From assembly GCF_003573695.1 (NCBI RefSeq), contig NC_039358.1, positions 97,216,117 to 97,280,116 on the forward strand: 64,000 nucleotides of DNA, given 5' to 3'. The notes below the pieces were generated by a model. The model was given only the letters and a program-made list of their open reading frames with translations, was not told the DNA's origin and did not search any database. A program made the position numbers and the translations under genes. This DNA comes from Papaver somniferum (lineage: Eukaryota; Streptophyta; Magnoliopsida; Ranunculales; Papaveraceae). Below, piece after piece: positions 35,306 to 54,018 of the stretch. Every line of letters begins with the position of its first letter. Within the stretch, counting starts at the first letter, position 1.

Positions 35306-35659
35306 ATGTCTGGATTTTGGTCTGCCACTGGGAATAAATCTATTAGAGAAGCTTACGGGCAAGATTCACCTTATGAGCCTCCCACAGACCATGATGTCAA
35401 TAGTTATAGGGATTATTATTATGGACCTTCTGTAGGTCATGAACCTCAATATGCAAACCCTAATGACTATTCACACATGTATCATCCACCATTGAGTGAA
35501 AATGAACATCTAGACAATATCCAACTCACACATTCGTCACTTGTGAATCAGTTAGAGGCTCGGATCACTGCTTTAGAAATGCAAACACATGAGAAATCTG
35601 TAGCATCTAGTTCACATAGACGACCTGAAATCTATGCATGTACCTTATGTGGTGTTTAG
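35306..35659 (+). pseudogene. Gag-like ORF, N-terminal part, broken at a zinc knuckle
   Basis: From ATG at 35306 (MSGFWSATGN) the frame is Tyr/Pro/His-rich, has a short coiled stretch (LVNQLEARITALEMQ) and ends after CTLCG at a TAG (35657-35659). One frame over, LDHPDKYC continues directly. Together the spacing fits a CX2CX4HX4C zinc knuckle split by a one-base slip, as in gag proteins. It is the N-terminal part of the protein continued at 35872-36780. A Tyr-rich, acidic N-terminus also characterises the ORF at 60897-62039 in the second element. The copy is disabled by the slip. Confidence 0.65.
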
Positions 35660-35871
35660 ACCACCCGGATAAATATTGCTATATTTTGCATGATTATAGG
35701 CAATTTAGAGAATCCCATGAAAATCCAAATTATGAAATGCCCACAAATTGTGAGGCTGATTGGCTAGTCATTGGGACCATAATCAATCCTTTGAGGGTTG
35801 CGATCAATCTTTTATAAACCCTAATGACCATGCACACATGTACCATTCACCCAATTTGAACATGAAGAATT

Positions 35872-36780
35872 TTGTACTCCCATGAATTTAGACCCACCAC
35901 AGAAGCTTTCAGACTCAGTGAGCAAAACTTTGCTAGATCTACATCACGAATTCAGGCATATTTAGATCAGATTTTGCTTCACCTACAAAAGGAGGAAATT
36001 CATGAGGAAATGTATGTTGTCCCTAATGAAGTGTCTAGTCCCATTCATGTAAATGATGTTGAATATGAACCTAATTTAGAGGAACATGAATCGACTAATG
36101 ACACCACCACTGTTAATGAGGACCAATATGCATGTTACCATGATGATGATTATGAAGATTATGATGATAATGATGTTATGTTAGAAGAACATGAAAATAT
36201 TGTGGAACCTTTTGGTTCAATAACATATGGCTTCTCGCCCTCGACCTTCATGAATGTTGTTTCTTCTAATACTCATAGCAAATCATATGATTTTGATTTT
36301 GATATGGTACTTGTACAATTGTTCTTCGAAGATGAGCATGACATAGGAATAGTTGAATCTTCTGTAGACACTAATGTTAATATGCATGAAAACAAATTTG
36401 ATGTGTCTGATTCCTTGCCTAAGTCACAAAATGTTATTTCTTCCGATGTTGATTTGAGTATTACGGACAATCATGATACCGATTTAGGTCTTGATGTTTT
36501 GTTCGGTGAATGTGAGCATGATTTACCAATTTATGATTTAGGGGAAGTATGTGTTGGTACTATTGATCTTATCCATGAAAATAACTTAGAAGTACCAACT
36601 TTCTTACCTAAATCGCATATTGAGATTATTCCACCCAACCTAGATTTGGTTCGTAACAAAACTTTTAAACCAACTTTTCTGAAAATTCCCAATCTAGGAT
36701 TGGAACTGTGTGCCTCCCAAGTCCTTTTGGACTATTTTGCATCAAAGACAACATTTTTAAAGAGCCACAGTTGGAATTAA
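35872..36780 (+). pseudogene. Acidic continuation of the gag-like ORF with LGLELCAS block
   Basis: The open stretch has no ATG at its start, so I read it as the continuation of the frame broken at 35659, with further breaks near 35820. It is strongly acidic (YHDDDYEDYDDND near residue 90). Its end carries KIPNLGLELCASQVLLDYFASK-like sequence, the block also present at the end of the ORF at 60897-62039 (KIPHLGLELCAS, DYFASK). A following plus frame (36708-36953) overlaps the end and may be more of the same protein after another slip. Function is unknown. Being the only conserved protein of these elements, it may have a structural or RNA-binding role. Confidence 0.6.
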
Positions 36781-37240
36781 TTTCTCTGACCATCCCGCGA
36801 AAAGTCCATTTTGAGTTAGACCTTGTGAATCCTGAACCCCTAAAATTAAAATATTTTGTGCTTAAAAGTAAATCTGTTGAAAAATTAAGGTTTGGGGGTG
36901 ATTCATCCGGTTTTTCACTCACGCTCCAATTTCAGTCCAATTTAGTTGTTTGAAACTGTCTATGTTTCAACACTTTGTCTTTTGGGTTGATCCTCAACTC
37001 TTTAGACTGTATGTATATAGTGAATTGTTTGTATATAATCTGGTAGGTAATGTTTAGTGGAATCATATGTTTCTTGTATATATTGTGCTAACCCAATGTG
37101 AATTCAGTTGAGTTACTGTTGGGTTTTGCCTTGAATAATGGAGTTCAAAACTTGCTTTCGCCAATATCCGGTAATCTCTTTCCTTTTTCTACACTTAGCA
37201 TCGTTCTCATGGTATGTGTTATAATCATGTTTATCTTTTG

Positions 37241-37260
37241 AAACATTGAGGAAAATGTTT
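37241..37260 (+). other. GAGGAA hexaloop hairpin before a purine run
   Basis: AAACATT-GAGGAA-AATGTTT, perfect 7-bp stem, followed by AGTTTAGGTTTGGGGGTG. The homologous position in the second element is 62721-62738. Confidence 0.6.
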
Positions 37261-38393
37261 AGTTTAGGTTTGGGGGTGAAAAGTAGATACTTTGATAACA
37301 TGCTATAATTGAAAACAGAACTCTTTCTTTTTGAAAAAAAAAATGAAAAAAATCAAAGTAAAAAAATTAAAAAATTCGAAGAAAAAAAACAACATAAAAA
37401 TGGGGCTCATTTACCTTGAAATGTTGACTCTTGTGCATGTATGTAAACATAAGGATTCTTAGTCTAGATATTTAGGCACCCTGATTCTAGCACAATTCAC
37501 ATAGTGATAAGAAACTTGCACGCGCACGATCTACCAATACATGTATAGCCTCATCCTTGAGGTGTTCTATCGGAAGTCACGATTTCCAATCACTTTAGAA
37601 TACTGAACGAAACTTGACTAGCTTTTTCTTTGGTTGGTTGGGATAGAAGGTGGAGGTTACATTAAGAAAGACAACCATCGAATTTAACTGGGTGCATCAA
37701 AAGGGGCTACCTCTTGCAAAGTGTCATGTAATTTTTTGTTTCTTTTTGCTTATGTATCAAAAGAGTTACCATGTTGTAAATTTTTTTTTTCAAAAAAAAA
37801 AAAAAAAATCAAAGTATTTATCAAGTCCATCCTCTCTTGTTTCAAAAATAAAAGAGAGTAGTCAATGTAAATAAGAGTCATGTAAAGAGTCATATTTTGT
37901 GTTTTTGTGTTATAAGCAAGGAAGGGTGTATGCCATTGATGTACAACGCGAGTAATTGTGAAATACCTCCAACTCATTCACAATTCTCGTAAAGTCCGGA
38001 CACCTAGCTAGATTTCGACCTCGGTTCTTAGCCTGAGAAACTATCTCTTGGTGATTAGTAGTCATAACATCCGATCTTTCTTTACACATGTGTAGATACA
38101 CTTTACACTCTTATCACATGTCTTTATTTGTTATCAGTGCTAGGAGTGCGCCTTTGATAGCTAGATTGACATCTCCATTTTGCTGTGAGCTTCTACTGTC
38201 TTGCACATGTCACATTTCATGGAATCTGAGCTTATATTTTGTCCTAGAACTTTGTAGGTACGTTCTAAGCAAACCTTCACGAGACTTCAACTCGTCCACT
38301 AGGGACACTTAGTGGTTTAAAAGGCTTATTGCATTCGCTAAATGCAATCGAGAGACCAGCGACAGTGGTATAGGTAGGATTTCCTTAGTTTTG

Positions 38394-38415
38394 TTTTACT
38401 TGAGGACAAGTAAAA
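38394..38415 (+). other. GAGGAC hexaloop hairpin at the polypurine tract
   Basis: TTTTACTT-GAGGAC-AAGTAAAA, perfect 8-bp stem, 18 bases upstream of the 3' LTR, followed by TTCAGGTTTGGGGGTATT. Confidence 0.7.
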
Positions 38416-38433
38416 TTCAGGTTTGGGGGTATT

Positions 38434-40324
38434 TGATGAGTGCCAAATATTGTATATATTTGCACCTTTTTATTGGCATTTAACTCATCATTTGTGCACT
38501 AACGCTCCATTTTATCCCATATTCTGTGTTTTCGTTGTTTTCAAGAATAAATACTTTTATCAATTAATTTTGCATTTTTAGGTACTAAATAAAGCCTGGT
38601 TAACTCACGGAGCGAAAAGAGCAAAGAAACGGCAAAGACTCCCGCAGAAAGGCGGCGAAGAATGATGTTTGCAAGAGCCGGATCAATTAGAAATGGGCTT
38701 GAAGAGGAAGAATTGTTCTTAAAGAAGATATGGGCTTGGCATACCCAAGTCCCAAATCCATTCCCAATACCCGAAACCGCTTCCATTTTCAGCCGTCAGA
38801 TTGGATCCATCACTTCATCCCACGGTCGCTTCATCATCGTGCATCAAACTCTGAAGTTCCTGTCTAACATCATAGTACCTAACTCCATCTTAAGCCGTCA
38901 GTTTTGATGTATCACACATCCAACGGTCGCTCCACGCATGTTCCCTTCGTGCCGTTCGATTTAATCCAGATGTGATCATCCAACGCTTTTTCTTCGTTGT
39001 GCATCAACATTCGATGTCCCCCCTCACACCCTAGCAACAAATATCTTCTTCCCAACCAAACATTCCCTTCTTCCTCCCATCGAGAACTTCTTCTCTCTTT
39101 CTCTGCAGTTTTCTTCCCCCGACAGAAACCCATCACCTGCAGTTTCTTCTTCTCGATCTTCACCACCACCACCTTCACCCGACCACGACAGCAGACCAAA
39201 CCATCAGTTGAACCCCCTAGTCTCTCTTTCTCCATCATAGCTTCTTCATACCTAGATGCTACAATTGAGAGAGGCAGACTTAGGGTTTCCCCTCACAGTC
39301 GATTAAGGACAATTGGAGCAGGAGATGGAGTAGCAGAAGCAAGACAAGGCATGGGTTGTCGTCAATTAGCAGAGGAGAAAACAAAATCATAAGATTGGTG
39401 AGTTTATTTTACATAAACCCTAATTTTGGGAATTTGGGGGAAATTGTATGAACCCTAATTTTTGGGGTATAAATAGAATGTGTGTGTGGGTGTTGGGAGG
39501 GTATGCCTGGGTTAGCCAGAGCTCAACCCTAGAGGCCTGGAGTAGCCAGTGCCCTCCACTGATAACTTTTTTTCAATCTTAAGTTCATTGTACATTTCCG
39601 CTGCAATTGTTAACTATGTTTAGCATGTTTTAATTTGCTTGCTAAGGTTTCAATGAAACTCTAATCTGCTACTGTGCATTGCACTCTGATAGTATTGCTC
39701 TTGATTGTTAAAAATGCTCATGAAAGAATTAACCTAGTACATAAGCATTTTACTCTCACAATGTATGCCATGTATGCATTGTAGTTACGCTCATACTATG
39801 TTGATAAAGCTACAACTCATGTTAAACTAGATTATCATTGATCCGTAGACTAGTTGTGCTTTACCTAGACAGTTAGTACTTTGGAGAAATGCTTTAGTTG
39901 TGATTAATCTTTCTAGTGGGGAAACACCTTAGATATAGGGCAGACTAGAATCTCAACCCTTATCTGTTATAAGGACAAGAGTAGTGTAATCAGTTCAATG
40001 CAAAGTGTAGGTTAGAGGTGGATTTGATAACCTTAATTCCCTAATTCTCACTGTATATACACCCTTAGTTCATTCATGCTCTTGATTATTAAACATTGCA
40101 CATTGCTTCCACTGTCTTATCTTTGCTCCTTTACACACTGCTTTGCACTGCTGTGCTTTTTGCTTTCAATCACTGCCCAAAATTCTCTGAAATCAGTTAA
40201 GCAAAAGCCTAGATTCAACTACACACCCCAAGTCCCTGTGGTCAAACCCCTTCTTACCTCACTCACTACAAATGACCCTGTATACTTGCAGGTCTAAGTT
40301 GTAGGTTCTTTTAAAACCACACCA
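38434..40324 (+). repeat. 3' LTR of the Ty3-type element
   Basis: Collinear with 32235-34124 over its full length with only point changes and one- to few-base indels, for example TTTACACCC against TATACACCC near 33858/40058. The ORFs inside mirror those in the 5' LTR. Confidence 0.92.
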
Positions 40325-42378
40325 TCGATCCTAAGTAATTACCTGATGGTATGATCGAGTTTGTGTAGTTTGTAAGACCTAACTCTGGGTAAAGGGGAAC
40401 CGATCTTAGTAAGAGGTGCAACACATCACAAAGGAGAATCGATCCTTGTATGAGGTGCAGCAAGGTTTATAGCAGAAAGGGGAACCGATCCTATGGACAT
40501 GTGCAACACATATAAGTTATATACCATATATATGTGGGAAACCGATCCTAGTACCTAGTCAACCGAATTTTGGGAAGCTAGTGTGACTATGCACATTACT
40601 CATATGGAGGTAGAACCGAAACTTGTTTTGGTAGAACCGCTAAACCCATGATTTGTGATTGTTCTTGATCAATCACATATCTCTTGAAAGTCAGATGAAC
40701 CAATTCTAAACATGTTTGGAAGCATGGTAAATCGGTTTCAAGTGTGTAAGTATGAAAGAGGACTTATAAAGTAAGGATGTCGACACACTTTGAACACGTG
40801 CATTAATGCGTATCTTTTATTGTTCAAATATATTCCTTAACGTCTAAAAGGAAGAAAATCCCAGGATCGAAATTAAATTTAAGAATCTTTTAATTAAGGT
40901 TTTTAATTATATATATGGAAAATAAGAATTAGTAATGTGCATTTACTAGTTAAAGATTTTCGAAGGAGATTTTCGATCAATATTTTGGACATAGCATTCT
41001 CAGGAATTATGAAAACCGGATTTGGAAATTATTATTGAATATCTTGAGAATATTTTTGGTTTTGGAAATTCCTTGGTGTCCAAACTTCCTTGTCTATGAA
41101 TACTTGAAGTTTGCATTTCTAGCAAACTAATCCTTCGTGACAGTAAACTTCCTCTGTCGTACTGTTACTGGTGAAGCCGCCTATTCGGAGAGGAGAGTAA
41201 CCTAATTAGGTGAAATCTCTTACGGCCGCTCAGTTTAAAGTCTTCTTTGGGATTGAGAAGCTCCATTAGTACCGTTGGTGGGAAACTATATAATTGTGGT
41301 TTATCTTTTGTTTTCGATTGATTTGATTGACTAACGGTGGTTGAGCTTTGATTGCACCTAGTTTGTTTATGCTTGAGAATCTTATCTTCTGATATAAGAT
41401 TCACTCAAACTAGATCGAAGTTTCGACAGGGATTTTTAGTCTATTGTTAGTGCTAAAGACGATCTTGTGATAATCCATTATTAACAGACTCCGTTCTATG
41501 CGTGATTGATCATAAGAGATTCAAGTTGTTGTGTGCAGGTGTTTATTGAAGATCTAAGAAGATTTGAAGACAAAGAAGATATTGAAGATTTCTGATTTGG
41601 GGTTCATAATCTTTGGTGTGCACAATACTTGTTTCGGTAAAAAGAGGATCCAATTATAATCGGTTTATCCTTGTGGTAGATTGGATTGATTAGTTGAGTA
41701 GATCGGCATCAATACGGTTCTTTGTGATTAAAAGTATTGATTGCAAAATCTTACGATTACCTTGGGTAATTGAACATAAGATAGATCTAAGGACCTGACG
41801 AAGGAGTTTATTGAGATAAACAGAAGAGCCTTTGTCCGACTCATATCACTTGGTTGAAGAGAGTTGATACCAAACAGATTTGTTGTTCCTTTACTGTTTG
41901 GAATACGAACCAAAGGAATTGTTCCAAGTACGTGACTTATTCATAAGTTGGAGGCATGGGAATACAGCCGGAACTAGGTGAACTATAGGTTTAGTTGCTT
42001 GGTCTCAACTATACGAAGTTGGTTTATTTTGTATAGCGGCTTAATCCTGAGAGTATTCAATTCGGGATAAGGTCCCGGGGTTTTTCTGCATTTGCGGTTT
42101 TCCTCGTTAACAAAAATCTTGCTGTGTCATTTACTTTATATTTCTGCATTATAATTGTTTTATTATAATTAAAGTTGGTTAAGTCCGAACCTTTGTATCA
42201 AGTAAACATACTTCATTGTCGTATTGTCTCGATCTCATATCCATAGACAATCACACGAAGTGTGAACCGATTAGTTGTATTGTCTCGACTCAGTCCATAG
42301 ACAATCACTTTCAGAGAAAGGACTTATAGGAAGGAAAAGTTTTAGTTTGAGGTATATTTGGGTACCCTCGCCTTTTCA
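40325..42378 (+). repeat. 3' LTR of the Copia-type element, last part
   Basis: TCGATCCTAAGTAATTACC onward matches 23203-25355. It lacks about 55 bp present at 25104-25158 (AATTAAAGT joined to TGGTTAAGTCC) and one U3 subrepeat. It ends CGCCTTTTCA, followed by the GTAAC duplication. Confidence 0.9.
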
Positions 42379-42383
42379 GTAAC

Positions 42384-44600
42384 ATCTAGAAAAAGTCCCA
42401 GATACCTCATCTGGCTAAAAATCCAAACCACACAAGCCGGTACACATGTAAAAGCTGTAAGCCACCAATATAGGTATGCAGCAGCTAAAGCATCGAACCA
42501 GCTGAGCTATCAAAGGAAAAGATGAACCGGAGTTTCATAAAAGAAGTATACAGACTCACGTTAATTAAACTAGGGGCAAATATGTAGATGACAAAATATA
42601 ACATCTGCCCAAGAACTGGCAGCTAAAGAGTAATACAACAGAGATATGAAATAAGACTCAAGGTCAGAAGTAGAAGACATGAAATAGATGTACATTGACC
42701 GAGCCATAGGCGATCAAACAAAATAGAGACACGGAGTTGGGTGTGGAAGACCTGAGTCCAGATGCGAAGCTAAGAAGATTCTCGATGCGGTCAGACCAAT
42801 CCCAGGTTTGTACGAGCACAAGGCAGTAACTATCGAAGTTCGGGCTGTCACATGCTTAGTCATCTACATGTAATTGTCGTGTTCATATGATGCATGAATA
42901 GCCAAAAAGGTTGATGATGTAAACAAGTTGATTCTGATAATAAAAAATAGACTTCAGACGATTCTCTCTCCTCTCTCTCTTCTAACCGCCGTTCACTTGA
43001 ACCGACTTAGAAGATAATCAGAAAATCCAGATCTAACATCGTCGGAATCCTAATTGGAGATCAGAGAACAAAGCAGCTACCATGATCATACCCCGAACAG
43101 AGGACAGCGATGGGGAATTTGTGAAGGTACGAGTTTGACGTATCTTCAAATGGTTATCAAGAAAGTTCACAGATAAAAAAGAGATTATGTGATTTAAAAA
43201 CTACACTATAAATTCAACTGCATGCGTTAGATGAAAATTCAACTGCATTAAATACTAATTCTTTTGTTGAGAGACTCGCAAAGAAAATTTATCGATGAAG
43301 GAGAAGGAAAACATAACAAAAAGGGGACAAAAGCCATGACCTCTGCGGAAAAAAAGAAAATATAATACAAAAGATCAGGCATGATCAGGCATATATATAT
43401 ATGAATACACCTTCAAGCTTTGCCCAGTGAAGAACCTCACAAATGACCTTGCATTTTTCTTCTTAGAACCATACAAAACAAATTGAGAACTATTAACTTC
43501 TTTAAATTCCGCAATCCAGAAACCAAGTTGGCTCCATTTATGAATTGATTTATGAACTGAAGTTGTCTTCAAATCTGGTGTCAACAAACATAAGTTGTTT
43601 CCAAATTCTCGAATCCATAAACCAAGTTGCTCCAGTTTTGGAGTCAACAAACATATGTGGACACCAATGACTCCGTAACCAAGTTGCCTTCAAAACTTAG
43701 AGCAAACACAGTATGTTGGCTCCCGAAGCATGGAGCACAAATTGTTTCTTACATAAAGTTTCCATAATTAAGATTATAAATCCCGTAAGAAGATGAAACA
43801 AAATCAAGCTAAATCAACACGAAAACAAACAAAATCATCTAAAAGAATCTCTGCAACAAAAGAAGAACATATAAACCGAATCGTTATATATGAGTTTAGA
43901 TCAAAAACGAAGAAAGAAAGCCTCGAAATTAATGACCTCCAAATAAAATTTGGGATAAAAAATTAACGAGTTTAGATCAAAAACGAAGAAAGAAAGCTTA
44001 AATCTTCAGACCTTTAAATCGAGTTTCTAGTTTTGATTATTCATTTTAATTTCCAAGTTTGGAGGTCGAAGGTGACAAAGAAAAGTGAGAAAAAAAATCA
44101 GATAAAATAATAGTCAATGACCAAATACCAAATCAAAGGGAGGGATATAGTGAAAAAATTATCTCCCTCTTCTAGGAGCCGGGCCATACTCAGGTTCAAA
44201 GCTCACCAAAGTGAGTGGTACTTATCAAGTTACCAGTACTTTCTTTTTACCATACTCAGGCCAAAAAGCGTTTTCAAGGGTCCAGGAAGTAATATCAACC
44301 CGGCTGCAGTCTCTATAACCTGAGTTCGCAATGTTAAAACCAATCAAAAAACATCTTTGATAATCATCATCTAGGTTTATGCCAGTAAGCCAATCATAGT
44401 GCACAATTTTTTTGTACTGCAAAAGCTTACACAATTTTCAGATTGCAAAAGGTTCACTACCACTATCTGTTCTGTTCTCTTACAATGGCGCTGTATCTAT
44501 TAAACTTTCACTAACGCTAAACAATACAAGCTCTATACACTAACCGAATTACTTACTTTTTCCGCATTTGTTGTAGTCAATTCCTACCAAATTCAATCGC
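42384..44600. other. Unclassified sequence between Copia-type element and gyrA
   Basis: 42384-42870 continues the older repeat interrupted at 22520. 43370-43700 has repeats of AACCAAGTTG(C/G)CT and a 91-codon minus ORF (43650-43375) with no recognised domain. GAGTTTAGATCAAAAACGAA recurs at 43892 and 43968. The missing gyrA C-terminal exons are not found here by eye. Confidence 0.4.
43082..43126 (+). other. Candidate short first exon
   Basis: After a CT-rich leader-like stretch (42965-42990) an ATG opens 15 codons (MIIPRTEDSDGEFVK) up to a donor AAG|GTACG. I cannot find matching downstream exons. Confidence 0.2.
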
Positions 44601-44639
44601 GGTTACTCGGAAACCACTTCTGCTTCTCATGCTGATGCA

Positions 44640-44892
44640 GTAGGTTTCACATCCTGACCAATTTTTCACATCATCCCGACAGATTTTCCAATGGTACCAC
44701 CACATTTTTGGAAATTAGAGATTTCCCACAAAGAGCCTGAAAGCTGCAGCCACAAACAGTCAGTTACATCTTACATGAAGATAAACTGAGAAATTAAGAC
44801 AACCATAAAAATAGTAAATGCTATAAGCCTAAGGTCACAGCCATACCTGAGGCCTTTCGTCATTAGAGGTAACATCTATTTCATCTGGTGTG
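44640..44892 (-). pseudogene. gyrA: Decayed 3' exons of gyrA
   Basis: Beyond the premature stop, the minus strand in a +1 frame reads TPDEIDVTSNDERPQ (44892-44847) to a donor GTATGGC. The next relic, from 44743, contains GGTIGKSVG, then a stop. These correspond to the DIDV-x-x-NEE and RGTIGKSVGK regions at the junction to the gyrase C-terminal domain, with missing and changed residues in between. After this no further gyrA sequence is seen. Confidence 0.7.
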
Positions 44893-53601
<8,709 letters not shown>

Positions 53602-53805
53602 CGTGGTTGTTGTTTCCTAACAGCGATCAGCCAAACCACATTAAAATCAAGGGTTTCTTCTGCTTTTTCTCTTTACTCTTTTTTGTTTTGTCTGGGGGAA
53701 CAAATGAAAATCTGTAGAACCCTAGACCCTGTGAGAATCAGACTGGTTCCGCGCGAACCTTCCCCTTTTAAGTGTACACACGAACGAAATGCATGATATG
53801 GATTC
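53602..53805 (-). promoter_or_regulatory. gyrA 5' leader and proximal promoter
   Basis: Sequence upstream of the gyrA ATG. It is pyrimidine/purine-biased near the start, with no strong TATA box. A Ty3 pol relic begins by about 53806, so the free promoter is short. Confidence 0.4.
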
Positions 53806-54018
53806 CTTAGCCGGAGAGAACTGTTTCAGCTGAATGCTGGGCAAAGCCGTTAACATGAGCGGAGGTACATACAGTATGTTAATACAAGCAGGGCCGGCCC
53901 CGAGAATCTTATGCCCCCAAGATGACGCCCCATTGTATAAAGCTCTAACAACAAGTATAACATACTACATCATAAAATTAACCAATCTAAGTTTTTTTTT
54001 TCCCTGAAGCATATCAAT

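Larger units (their letters stand above)
32235..40324 (+). mobile_element. Complete non-autonomous Ty3-type (Athila/Tat-like) LTR element
   Basis: The LTRs are 32235-34124 and 38434-40324 (1890 and 1891 bp), both TGATGAGTGCC...ACCACACCA. The target duplication is CCGAT (32230-32234) and TCGAT (40325-40329), one mismatch. The primer site is of the tRNA-Asp type. The final purine run GGTTTGGGGGTATT precedes the 3' LTR. The 4.3-kb inside holds only gag-like ORFs and no pol. I count about 30-40 differences between LTRs by eye, near 2 per cent, so it is fairly young and younger than the host Copia-type LTR. Confidence 0.92.
22526..42378 (+). mobile_element. Copia-type LTR element, non-autonomous, with nested insertions
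   Basis: The 5' LTR is 22526-25355. The primer site is TGGTATCAGAGC at 25358, and a purine tract GGGGGAGA at 29471 sits just before the 3' LTR start at 29480. The far end is at 42378, and GTAAC flanks both sides exactly (22521-22525 and 42379-42383). The internal domain (25356-29479) encodes only a gag-like protein; there is no protease, integrase, reverse transcriptase or RNase H. Two insertions lie in the 3' LTR (30469-32187 and 32235-40324), so 19.9 kb of sequence corresponds to about 10 kb of original element. Confidence 0.9.
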
